A stretch of 8,204 nucleotides of DNA. Source: an uncultured Sphingomonas sp. (lineage in GTDB: Bacteria; Pseudomonadota; Alphaproteobacteria; Sphingomonadales; Sphingomonadaceae). The translations under genes and the position numbers were made by a program. Where the stretch lies: the NCBI GenBank assembly GCA_902806295.1, contig CADCWB010000235.1, forward strand, positions 1-8,204, given 5' to 3'. This document shows positions 1 through 5,565 of the stretch, piece after piece. The notes beneath the pieces are model-generated. The model made no database searches. It was not told the origin of the DNA and worked only from the letters and a program-made list of their open reading frames with translations. Each line of letters opens with the position of its first letter. Within the stretch, counting starts at the first letter, position 1.

Positions 1-730
1 GGGGGGGGGGTGCGGCGTTCGTGGCGGCTGCGGCGGCGGCGGCGACGGCGTTGTTGGCGGCGGCGGCGGCGGTGGATACCGCGGCGGTGGCGGCGGCTTT
101 GGAGGTGGCGGTGATCGCTTCGGCGGCGGCGGCGGCGGTGGATTCCGCGGTGGCGGTGGCGGCGGCGGGTTCCGCGGCGGCGGCGCCGGCGGCGGCATGC
201 CCCCGCAGGTCGTTGGCGAAGGCAAGGGCGTGGTTAAGTTCTTCAACCCGCAAAAGGGCTTCGGCTTCGTCGTTCGCGACGACGGCGGCGAGGATGTGTT
301 CGTGCACATCTCGGCGGTGGAGCAGGCCGGCCTGACGGACCTGGCCGACGGTCAGCCGCTGGAGTTCACGCTGGTCGACCGTGGCGGCCGCGTGTCGGCC
401 ACCAACCTGCGCATCGACGGCGATCCCATGCCGGTCGAGCGTAGCGGTGGCGGCGACCGCGACTCGGCTCCGAGTGGCGGCAGCAGCGGCGGGCCGCAGC
501 GTCAGCTGACCGGTGAGAAAGCTTCCGGTGTGGTGAAGTTCTTCAACGCCATGAAGGGCTTTGGCTTTATTCAGCGCGACGACGGTCAGCCGGATGCGTT
601 CGTCCACATCTCGGCGGTGGAGCGGGCAGGCATGCCGTCGCTCAACGAAGGCGACCGGCTCGAGTTCGAGCTGGAAGTCGATCGCCGCGGGAAGACGGCG
701 GCAGTGAACCTCAGCCCGCTGCAATCGTAA
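1..730 (+). CDS. Cold-shock protein with glycine-rich leader and two cold-shock domains (5' partial)
   Basis: Single-stranded nucleic-acid binding protein, probably an RNA chaperone of the cytoplasm. The reading frame is open from base 2, so the true start lies outside the window. The first 65 codons are nearly all Gly with repeated [F/Y]RGG and FGG units. The first in-frame ATG (197) follows them and is probably internal. Counting from that Met, cold-shock domain 1 covers about residues 8-73 with RNP1 KGFGFV (20-25) and RNP2 VFVHIS (34-39). A Gly/Ser linker follows, then domain 2 at about 107-175 with KGFGFI (120-125) and AFVHIS (134-139). Both nucleic-acid binding motifs are intact in each domain. 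Ordinary bacterial Csp proteins are about 70 aa with one domain; two-domain forms are familiar in alphaproteobacteria. A strong terminator follows the stop. Family assignment is certain; the extent of the leader is unknown. Confidence 0.93.
   Translation, partial: GGGCGVRGGCGGGGDGVVGGGGGGGYRGGGGGFGGGGDRFGGGGGGGFRGGGGGGGFRGGGAGGGMPPQVVGEGKGVVKFFNPQKGFGFVVRDDGGEDVFVHISAVEQAGLTDLADGQPLEFTLVDRGGRVSATNLRIDGDPMPVERSGGGDRDSAPSGGSSGGPQRQLTGEKASGVVKFFNAMKGFGFIQRDDGQPDAFVHISAVERAGMPSLNEGDRLEFELEVDRRGKTAAVNLSPLQS
2..196 (+). repeat. GGC-codon low-complexity tract encoding RGG/FGG-type leader
   Basis: A run of GGC/GGT codons interrupted by TTC-CGC-GGC or TAC-CGC-GGC units, read in the frame of the cold-shock gene. 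It encodes Gly blocks of about seven residues separated by Phe-Arg or Tyr-Arg, resembling RGG-box RNA-binding segments. The first 60 bases are less regular (Cys, Val and Asp appear), and the window opens with ten G in a row. The edge may therefore carry sequencing or assembly error, or the repeat may simply be decaying there. Confidence 0.8.
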
Positions 731-757
731 GCATCTGACATCCGCTGCACGCGGGGC

Positions 758-794
758 AAGGCCCGTCCGGAGTACTCTCCGGGCGGGCCTTTTT
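758..794 (+). terminator. Strong intrinsic terminator of the cold-shock gene
   Basis: The arms 759-772 and 777-790 pair along 14 positions with a single G-T wobble, closing a TACT loop (773-776). Five T follow (790-794). It lies 28 bases after the cold-shock stop and just ahead of the convergent end of the DUF482 gene (802). Read on the minus strand, the hairpin is followed only by CCTTGCC, so it should terminate well on the + strand and poorly on the minus strand. Confidence 0.92.
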
Positions 795-801
795 GCTTCG
801 C

Positions 802-1929
802 TTAATCGCGGCGGAAGGGAAGGTCCTGCCGCATCGCTTCGATCTCGGCCGCGATCGCTGCCCGTTCCTCATCCACAAACCGGTTCACTGCCGCCCGGAA
901 GCTCGGGTTGGGAATAAAGTGCGCCGAGTGGGTGATGACCGGCTCATAGCCGCGAGCCAGCTTGTGCTCGCCCTGGGCGCCCGCTTGCACCGAGCGCAAC
1001 CCGTGCGTAATCGCCCATTCGATTGCCTGGTAGTAACACAGCTCGAAATGGAGGAATGGCACCTCCTCGGTCGCCCCCCAGTAGCGGCCGTAGAGGGTAT
1101 CGGCGCCGATCCAGTTCAGCGCTCCGGCAATCGGGCGGCCGTCGCGCGTTGCCAGCAGTAGCAGCAGCCGCTCGGCCATGCTGGCGTTGACCTGGTCGAA
1201 GAAGTCGCGAGTGAGGTAAGGGCGGCCCCACTTTCTCCTGCCGGTATCCTGATAGAAGGTCCACACCGCTTCCCAATGCTCCGGCCGGATCTCGCTTCCG
1301 GTGAGTGCGACGAATTCCAGGCCCTCCCGCGCTGCTGCCCGCTCCTTCCGCAACGCCTTCCGCTTGCGACTGCTCAGCGCCGCCAGGAAATCGTCGAAGC
1401 TGCCGTAGCCCCGATTGAACCAGTGGTACTGGATGCCCTCTCGCAGCAACCAACCACGGTCATGAAAGTGTCGGAGTTCAGCGTCTGCGATAAAGGTCGC
1501 GTGGGCCGAGGATAGACCATTCTGTTCGGCGATTGCCTCCGCCGCCAACAGCAACTCGTTGGGCCGGCAGCCAAGCAGACGCCGGCCTGGTACCGGAGTG
1601 AACGGCACGGCAATCTGCAGCTTGGGGTAGTAATCGCCGCCGGCACGCTGCCAGGCATCGGCCCAGCCGTGATCAAAGACATATTCGCCTTGGCTGTTGC
1701 TTTTCAGATAGGCTGGCGCCGCCGCGACCGGGCAATCTCCTTCCTCGATCAGGATCGGCAGCGGGCTCCACCCACTTCGGCCACCCACGCTGTGCGATGC
1801 TTCCAGCGCCGACAGAAACGCATGGCTGAGGAAAGGATCGTCCTCACCCGCCAGCGCATCCCACTGGGCAGCGGACACCTCGCTGATTGCGCCGCCAATG
1901 CGTGCAGTTACGGTCTCACGGTCGGCCAT
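802..1929 (-). CDS. DUF482 / FemAB-like GNAT-fold acyltransferase-like protein
   Basis: A 375-aa protein of the DUF482 family, often labelled 'peptidoglycan biosynthesis protein' or GNAT N-acetyltransferase. The fold resembles FemAB aminoacyl transferases, but the substrate is not established. Recognisable family blocks are NPFLSHAFL-like DPFLSHAFLSALE (31-43), YVFDHGWADAWQ (83-94), YYPKLQIAVPFTPVPG (100-115), a basic stretch SSRKRKALRKER (186-197) and GAQGEHKLARGYEP (317-330). I chose the ATG at 1929 because it follows GGGAAG and matches where homologues begin. The frame stays open to a more upstream ATG at 2034, which would force a 119-base overlap with the preceding gene. From 1929 it overlaps the GDPD gene by 14 bases, the last member of the minus-strand operon. 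Cytosolic; no signal peptide or membrane segment seen. Confidence 0.88.
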   Translation of the reverse strand: MADRETVTARIGGAISEVSAAQWDALAGEDDPFLSHAFLSALEASHSVGGRSGWSPLPILIEEGDCPVAAAPAYLKSNSQGEYVFDHGWADAWQRAGGDYYPKLQIAVPFTPVPGRRLLGCRPNELLLAAEAIAEQNGLSSAHATFIADAELRHFHDRGWLLREGIQYHWFNRGYGSFDDFLAALSSRKRKALRKERAAAREGLEFVALTGSEIRPEHWEAVWTFYQDTGRRKWGRPYLTRDFFDQVNASMAERLLLLLATRDGRPIAGALNWIGADTLYGRYWGATEEVPFLHFELCYYQAIEWAITHGLRSVQAGAQGEHKLARGYEPVITHSAHFIPNPSFRAAVNRFVDEERAAIAAEIEAMRQDLPFRRD

Positions 1930-2623
1930 CGGCTTCCCAGATAAGAGCGTCGACGCAATCCGCCAGCTGCCTTCGCTGAGCAGAGGTCCGGACGGTCCAG
2001 CTATACACCGGCATGCGTCGGCGGAGCTCGGCAAGCCATCCCTGTTCGGCAGCGCTCGTCTGCACCGCTACGAACTGCGGCCCCGCCAGCAACAAATGCA
2101 GGCGGCGCCGCCATGCGGGAAGATCGCCGGCCACCACCAGCCCGCGCAGCACGGTCGGCAGCGCGGCCTTGAGCAGTCGCACGAGTCGGGGATCGAAGCT
2201 CATAACCCCGAACCCACCCGTATAGCTGTTGAGCTCACCTTTAAGGGCGGGCAGCCAGCGCCTCAGGTCGCCAGCAACTTTCACCTCCAACAGAAGCGGA
2301 ACGCGACCATCGACCAGCCTCAGAAGCTCGCCAAGCGTTGGGATCGACTGCCCGCCGAGCCGAAGGCCAGCAAGCTGTGCGAGTGTGGAGCCCCCGATGA
2401 CCAACCGGCGGCCGCACAGCCGTGGGGTGTCGGCATCATGGAAGACGACGATCTCATTGTCGGCGGTCAGTCGCAGATCGCACTCGATGCCGCAGCCGAG
2501 TGTCAGGGCCGCTGCAAAGGCTGGCAAGCTGTTCTCGGGGGCACCGTTAGTATGCAGCCCACGGTGCGCGAAACCGAACGGCCCCGGGTCCAGCGGGTCA
2601 GCGCCGGATGGCGACGACCGCAT
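1916..2623 (-). CDS. Glycerophosphodiester phosphodiesterase family protein
   Basis: A 235-aa TIM-barrel enzyme expected to hydrolyse glycerophosphodiesters (from phospholipid turnover) to glycerol 3-phosphate and an alcohol. Active-site signatures are present in order: H20-R21, E30-N31, E47 and D49 within GIECDLRLT, H62-D63, and E113-K115 in LLLEVK. The SWTV block (208-211) near the C terminus is also typical. The final family motif, usually TDxP, reads IWEADGRP here, a variant. No signal peptide, so it is probably a cytosolic UgpQ-type enzyme rather than a periplasmic GlpQ. The ATG at 2623 is the only usable start before the catalytic HR pair; GAGGT lies just upstream. It overlaps the end of the RidA gene by 26 bases and the DUF482 gene by 14 bases, which suggests coupled translation. 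Confidence 0.9.
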   Translation of the reverse strand: MRSSPSGADPLDPGPFGFAHRGLHTNGAPENSLPAFAAALTLGCGIECDLRLTADNEIVVFHDADTPRLCGRRLVIGGSTLAQLAGLRLGGQSIPTLGELLRLVDGRVPLLLEVKVAGDLRRWLPALKGELNSYTGGFGVMSFDPRLVRLLKAALPTVLRGLVVAGDLPAWRRRLHLLLAGPQFVAVQTSAAEQGWLAELRRRMPVYSWTVRTSAQRRQLADCVDALIWEADGRP

Positions 2624-3059
2624 CTACCTCGACCGCGACCCCAAGCGGCAGCACCGGCACGCCGACGGCGGAGCGAGCGTGGCGCCCAGCCTCCCCGAAG
2701 ACATCCTGCATCAGCTCGGAGGCGCCGTTAGCCACCTTCGGTTGGTCGGTGAAATGGCCTGCGCTACTGACGAACACGCCCAGCTTGACGATCCGCTCGA
2801 CCCGGTCCAGCGAGCCCAGCGCCGCCTTGATCTGCGCCAGCAGCATGATGCCGCAGCGCCGGGCAGCCGCCTGGCCAGCTTCAAGATCGACGTCCTCGCC
2901 CAAGCGACCGGTGATCAGGCTGCCGTCCTCGGCAAAGCTGATCTGCCCGGAGATATGCAGCAGGCCATTGGCTTCGACCGCGGGTACGTAGGACGCCACG
3001 GGGGCGGCAGGTTGGGGAAGGGCGATGCCGAGTTCGGCGAGACGCTGATCGATGCTCAT
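2598..3059 (-). CDS. RidA family protein (YjgF/YER057c/UK114), 153 aa
   Basis: Member of the Rid family, whose best-known members deaminate reactive enamine/imine intermediates, protecting PLP enzymes. This one belongs to the longer ~150-aa subgroup that starts with SIDxRLAELGIxLP and has PVASYVPAV (20-28). The block HISGQISF (35-42) and the C-terminal HARSAVGVPVLPLGVAVEVDAV segment are clear. Arg129 in ARSAVG aligns with the substrate-carboxylate-binding Arg of RidA, so activity is plausible but unproven. The ATG at 3059 fits homologue N termini. A GTG at 3074 preceded by GGAAAG is an alternative adding five residues. It starts 30 bases after the dehydrogenase stop and overlaps the next gene by 26 bases. 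Confidence 0.9.
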   Translation of the reverse strand: MSIDQRLAELGIALPQPAAPVASYVPAVEANGLLHISGQISFAEDGSLITGRLGEDVDLEAGQAAARRCGIMLLAQIKAALGSLDRVERIVKLGVFVSSAGHFTDQPKVANGASELMQDVFGEAGRHARSAVGVPVLPLGVAVEVDAVVAIRR

Positions 3060-3089
3060 GACTTGCCCAAGCACCGGACGCTTTCCGAA

Positions 3090-3836
3090 TCAACCTTTCC
3101 GAGCCACCGTGAACCCGGCGAAGCTCTGGCTGGTGGGCATCAGCTCCAGCGTGTTGATGTTAAGATGTGTCGGCAAAGTCGCTACCCACCAGATGGTCTG
3201 CGCCAGATCCTCGGCCGTCATCGGCTCCATGTTGGCGTAGAGCGCTTCCGAAGCAGCCTGGTCGCCTCCGGTGCGAACGAGGGTGAACTCGGTTTCTACC
3301 ATGCCGGGCTCGATCGATGTCACGCGGACCCCGGTGCCGGCGAGATCGCAGCGGAGGTCGAGGCTGAACTGGCGAACAAAGGCCTTGGTCCCCCCGTAGA
3401 CCGCGCCGCCACGATACGGGTAGGTGGCTGCCACCGAGGAGAGGTTGATCACCGCTCCCTTGCGCTCGATCAGGCGGGGCAGCAACGCCCGGGTCAGCAC
3501 GACCAGGCCTGAGATGTTGGTCTCGATGACCTGCTCCAGATGCTCCCGATCCTGCTCGTGCAGCGGCTCAGCAGGTGGTGCGAGACCGGCGTTGTTCAGC
3601 AGCAGGTCAAGCCCGCCCCACTCACCGGAAAGCTCCGCCAATGATTCAAGCGCATTCAGGTCGCGCATGTCGAGCACGAGCGGCAGGAACGCCTCTCCAA
3701 GCTCGTCTTGAAGAGCGCGCAGCCGGTCACCCCGCCGGCCCGTACCGATCACGCGCCAGCCGTTGGCGGCAAACAGTCTTGCGCAGGCGGCACCGATGCC
3801 CGCGGTTGCGCCAGTGATAAGCACGACTTTGGTCAT
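3090..3836 (-). CDS. ydfG: YdfG-type short-chain dehydrogenase (NADP-dependent 3-hydroxy acid dehydrogenase)
   Basis: A 248-aa classical SDR, the same length as E. coli YdfG, which oxidises serine/allo-threonine and reduces malonic semialdehyde to 3-hydroxypropionate. The Rossmann motif TGATAGIG is at 8-15, GRR (33-35) fits NADP preference, NNAG is at 81-84, catalytic N107, S134, Y147 and K151 (YGGTK) fall at the E. coli YdfG positions. Other YdfG-like blocks are KAFVRQFSLDLR (151-162), SIEPGMVETEF (174-184) and the C-terminal THLNINTLELMPTSQSFAG (223-241). The ATG at 3836 forms an ATGA overlap with the stop of the upstream hydrolase gene, so translation is likely coupled; an in-frame ATG at 3866 lies inside that gene and is less likely. 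Cytosolic. Confidence 0.92.
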   Translation of the reverse strand: MTKVVLITGATAGIGAACARLFAANGWRVIGTGRRGDRLRALQDELGEAFLPLVLDMRDLNALESLAELSGEWGGLDLLLNNAGLAPPAEPLHEQDREHLEQVIETNISGLVVLTRALLPRLIERKGAVINLSSVAATYPYRGGAVYGGTKAFVRQFSLDLRCDLAGTGVRVTSIEPGMVETEFTLVRTGGDQAASEALYANMEPMTAEDLAQTIWWVATLPTHLNINTLELMPTSQSFAGFTVARKG

Positions 3837-4450
3837 GCTGCGTCCTTCAGTCGCTCCAGGATCCACGGGGTCGCACTGGGCCAGTCGTCGATCCTGGCAT
3901 GGGCGTGCTGGGCAGTTTCGGTCACTGCCGCCAGGCGCGGCTCCGCCACCATATGCAGCCGGATCGTAGCGGGCGAGTGCTTGGCGACTGAGGCGTGGTG
4001 AACGGCAAGGTCGTCCACGAACAGGCTGCTGGTCGCGGCGTGCCGTTCGACCAGTCGCCTCAATGGCTCCCCCTTACCGCCGCGATTGCAGATCACTTCA
4101 TGGGTGATGCCCAGCTTGGCCAACTGCCCGACCCGCCATGGATGTGCTTCGTCGCCAAGATTGGTGAGGATCACGATATCCGCTATTTCGCCGATCTTCC
4201 CGAGCGCCTCCGTGGCGCCCGGCACCAGCGTCTGCCGGTGCATCTCGGTGCGGAAGAAGCCCTCCAGCAGCGGCCAGACCTCTTCGCTCGGGACGCGCTC
4301 GCCTGATGGCTTTCGTTTCAGGGCGCCGGCGAGATCGCCTTCTTCGGGGCGGAAGCTGATGGCGTGCGCTTCGTCGAGCCAGTCGGAAAAATGCGACACC
4401 ATGTGCAGCAGCACTTCGTCGCAGTCTGTGATAAGCAGAGGGCGGTTCAT
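3833..4450 (-). CDS. HAD-superfamily hydrolase
   Basis: A 205-aa haloacid-dehalogenase-like protein, probably a small-molecule phosphatase; the substrate cannot be read from sequence. Motif I is D9-C-D11-E at the extreme N terminus (nucleophile and acid/base Asp), motif II is T96 in ILTN, motif III a Lys around K126 in NRGGKGEP, and motif IV is FVDD (D146-D147) followed by HHASVAKHSP. The segment between motifs I and II is helical, as expected for a C1-type cap. Starts and ends are both ATGA junctions: the ATG at 4450 overlaps the DUF3572 stop, and its TGA overlaps the dehydrogenase ATG. Family is well supported; function is open. Confidence 0.87.
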   Translation of the reverse strand: MNRPLLITDCDEVLLHMVSHFSDWLDEAHAISFRPEEGDLAGALKRKPSGERVPSEEVWPLLEGFFRTEMHRQTLVPGATEALGKIGEIADIVILTNLGDEAHPWRVGQLAKLGITHEVICNRGGKGEPLRRLVERHAATSSLFVDDLAVHHASVAKHSPATIRLHMVAEPRLAAVTETAQHAHARIDDWPSATPWILERLKDAA

Positions 4451-4719
4451 GCCTCGAGAGCGCTTCGTGTGCGGACCAGTTCCTCGGGCCGAAGCTCAAG
4501 CTCGGCCGCGACCGCAATCAGGTCGGGCTCATGCGCCTCCAGGAACCGCAGGACTTCGACCAGCATGGCCGGATCTGCCGCCCCGGCTCGCAACTCGTCA
4601 GCGGTCAGGCCCGACAGGGACAGCAGGCGATCAGCGCGGCCTGAGTCCCGCAAAGTGACAATCAGCGCCTGCAGCGCAACCGTCAGGGGGTCGCGCACGT
4701 TTGTGGGGGTTCTGATCAT
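4447..4719 (-). CDS. DUF3572 family protein
   Basis: A 90-aa, mostly helical protein that fits the alphaproteobacterial DUF3572 family: an N-terminal DPLTVALQALIVTL block (10-23), a short linker, LSLSGLTADELR (33-44), and DPAMLVEVLRFLEAHEPDLI (49-68). No catalytic motif is visible and the family has no assigned function. It is the first gene of the minus-strand operon and lies divergent to the DivK-like gene; this pairing recurs in alphaproteobacteria as far as I recall. The ATG at 4719 leaves only 37 bases to the divergent start. Its 5' codons overlap the candidate divK promoter. Confidence 0.82.
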   Translation of the reverse strand: MIRTPTNVRDPLTVALQALIVTLRDSGRADRLLSLSGLTADELRAGAADPAMLVEVLRFLEAHEPDLIAVAAELELRPEELVRTRSALEA

Positions 4720-4729
4720 CGCCTATGCT
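4701..4729 (+). promoter_or_regulatory. Candidate sigma-70 promoter of the divK-like gene
   Basis: TTGTGG (4701-4706) and TATGCT (4724-4729) are separated by 17 bases. Transcription would begin around 4736, leaving a leader of roughly 20 bases that carries the ribosome binding site. The -35 box lies inside the first codons of the divergent DUF3572 gene and the -10 just upstream of its ATG. Match to consensus is moderate; no transcript data. Confidence 0.45.
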
Positions 4730-4745
4730 GTTGCTTGGGCGAACG

Positions 4746-4749
4746 GGAG
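4746..4749 (+). promoter_or_regulatory. Shine-Dalgarno site fixing the TTG start of divK
   Basis: GGAG, within CGGGAGCGAG, lies seven bases before the TTG at 4757. The frame is open far upstream and contains a GTG at 4703, but that codon has no comparable site and lies before the candidate -10 box. Confidence 0.7.
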
Positions 4750-4756
4750 CGAGTGC

Positions 4757-5143
4757 TTGGCCAAGATCCTGGTTGTCGAGGACAATGCGCTGAACATCAA
4801 GTTGTTCTGCGACCTGCTCGCCGCGCATGGCCATCAGCCGGCACCGGTGACCGATAGCCGCGAGGCCTTGAGGCGCGCCCAGGACTTCGCGCCCGACCTC
4901 ATCATCACCGATATTCAGTTGCCGCACGTCAGCGGGCTGGAGCTGATTCGGCAATTTCGCGCGGACGAGGGATTGAAGCACGTCCCGATCATGGCCGTAA
5001 CCGCTTATGCTGCAGTTGGGGACGACGAGCGTATTCGCGCGGCTGGCGCATCGGCTTATATTTCCAAGCCGATCGCAGTGGTGCGGTTCGTCCAGGAAGT
5101 CACGACATTGCTTGAGACCAATGGGGAGCCGGTCGCGGGGTGA
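4757..5143 (+). CDS. divK: DivK-like single-domain response regulator
   Basis: A 128-aa receiver domain without an output domain. The acidic pocket is E8-D9, the phospho-acceptor is D52 in ITDIQLP, the switch Thr is T82 in AVTAYA, and the conserved Lys is K104 in ISKPI. The N terminus AKILVVEDNALNIKLFCDLL closely resembles Caulobacter DivK, which relays phosphate in the DivJ-PleC-DivL network controlling CtrA and cell-division asymmetry. I use TTG at 4757 because the Met-Ala-Lys start of DivK proteins falls there and a GGAG sits seven bases before it. It stands divergent from DUF3572. In Caulobacter divK is followed by pleD; here the next gene is rpmG on the other strand and no diguanylate cyclase is present. 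The orthology is likely; the exact phospho-partners are unknown. Confidence 0.87.
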   Translation: MAKILVVEDNALNIKLFCDLLAAHGHQPAPVTDSREALRRAQDFAPDLIITDIQLPHVSGLELIRQFRADEGLKHVPIMAVTAYAAVGDDERIRAAGASAYISKPIAVVRFVQEVTTLLETNGEPVAG

Positions 5144-5177
5144 GTCTGGGTATGCGACGAACGCCCGGTCCAGCTCC

Positions 5178-5206
5178 AAACAAGAAAGGGGCGCGGTAGC
5201 GCCCCT
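5178..5206 (-). terminator. Intrinsic terminator downstream of rpmG
   Basis: Read on the minus strand, an 8-bp perfect stem (arms 5199-5206 and 5187-5194) with a four-base loop is followed by TTCTTGTTT (5186-5178). It lies about 70 bases after the rpmG stop and is the obvious end of that transcript. On the + strand the same hairpin lacks a T run, so it is not a good terminator for divK. Confidence 0.7.
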
Positions 5207-5220
5207 GATCCGCTACCGCG
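5192..5220. repeat. Perfect 10-bp inverted repeat overlapping the rpmG terminator
   Basis: CGCGGTAGCG (5192-5201) and CGCTACCGCG (5211-5220) are exact reverse complements around nine bases. The left arm lies inside the terminator hairpin, so the two structures cannot form at the same time. Confidence 0.75.
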
Positions 5221-5230
5221 GACGATCTTG

Positions 5231-5255
5231 CCGGGTCCCGGCCTTCGCCGGGATC
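5231..5255. repeat. REP-like palindrome
   Basis: TCCCGGC (5236-5242), a CTTC loop and GCCGGGA (5247-5253) form a perfect 7-bp hairpin, with CCGGG just before it. The 'CCGGCCTTCGCCGG' pattern is typical of short dispersed extragenic palindromes in high-GC proteobacteria. Only one copy is in this window, so its repeated nature is inferred from resemblance. Confidence 0.5.
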
Positions 5256-5276
5256 AAATAAGCTCAGCAAACGAGC

Positions 5277-5444
5277 CTATTTGATCTTTGCTTCCTTGAA
5301 GTCGACGTGCTTCCGCACGACCGGATCATATTTGCGGAAGCTCATCTTCTCGGTCTGGTTGCGCGGATTCTTCTTCGTCACGTAGAAGAAGCCGGTATCG
5401 GCCGTGCTGACGAGTTTGATCTTGACGGTTGCCGGCTTGGCCAT
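5277..5444 (-). CDS. rpmG: Ribosomal protein bL33
   Basis: A 55-aa basic protein of the large ribosomal subunit. It begins MAKPATVKIKLVS and contains TGFFYVTKKNPRN (17-29), EKMSFRKYDPVVRKHV (32-47) and the end FKEAKIK, as in proteobacterial L33. There is no Cys, so this is the zinc-free (C-minus) form. Length is exactly that of the family. The ATG at 5444 has only a weak GGAA just before it, so initiation may depend on leader structure. It is a single-gene minus-strand unit between its own promoter/leader hairpin and terminator. Confidence 0.97.
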   Translation of the reverse strand: MAKPATVKIKLVSTADTGFFYVTKKNPRNQTEKMSFRKYDPVVRKHVDFKEAKIK

Positions 5445-5465
5445 CGTTCCAGTCCCGAATGTGTC

Positions 5466-5497
5466 GCAAAAACAAAGAGCGGCGAAAGCCGCCGCTC
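5466..5497 (-). terminator. rpmG: Terminator-like hairpin in the rpmG leader
   Basis: Read on the minus strand, GAGCGGCG (5497-5490) pairs perfectly with CGCCGCTC (5484-5477) around a five-base loop, followed by TTTGTTTTTG (5476-5467). It has the form of an intrinsic terminator but sits 32 bases upstream of the rpmG ATG, with no minus-strand gene visible in the 131 bases behind it. It may end an upstream transcript or act as an attenuator of rpmG. Confidence 0.6.
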
Positions 5498-5507
5498 GGT
5501 TGGGCGC

Positions 5508-5536
5508 TCAATGGCGGTGCGGGCCCGATCTGTCAA
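5508..5536 (-). promoter_or_regulatory. rpmG: Candidate promoter of the rpmG transcript
   Basis: On the minus strand a perfect TTGACA lies at 5536-5531. Seventeen bases further is CATTGA (5513-5508), a poor -10 box. If used, transcription starts near 5501, immediately before the leader hairpin. Confidence 0.45.
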
Positions 5537-5565
5537 GAAGTTGCCGGCTGCCGTCGTTTGGTCAC

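Noticed and set aside
1..10. Run of ten G as a biological signal
   Set aside because: It is in frame as Gly codons, but being exactly at the window edge it may be a sequencing or assembly artefact, so no meaning is assigned.
21..335. Open Ala-rich frame overlapping the start of the cold-shock gene
   Set aside because: It is the GGC repeat read one frame over (GCG codons). It breaks down after the repeat into a non-family sequence, while the Gly frame leads straight into the cold-shock domains.
2229..3512. Long + strand open frame (427 codons)
   Set aside because: It lies opposite the GDPD, RidA and dehydrogenase genes, which all carry clear family motifs. Long antisense frames are expected at this GC content.
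4364..4756. N-terminal extension of the divK frame
   Set aside because: The frame is open by chance through the antisense of the HAD and DUF3572 genes. The receiver domain begins at the TTG at 4757, which has its own ribosome binding site.
4631..5179. Minus-strand open frame opposite divK
   Set aside because: No domain recognised; the + strand carries a complete receiver domain with all key residues.
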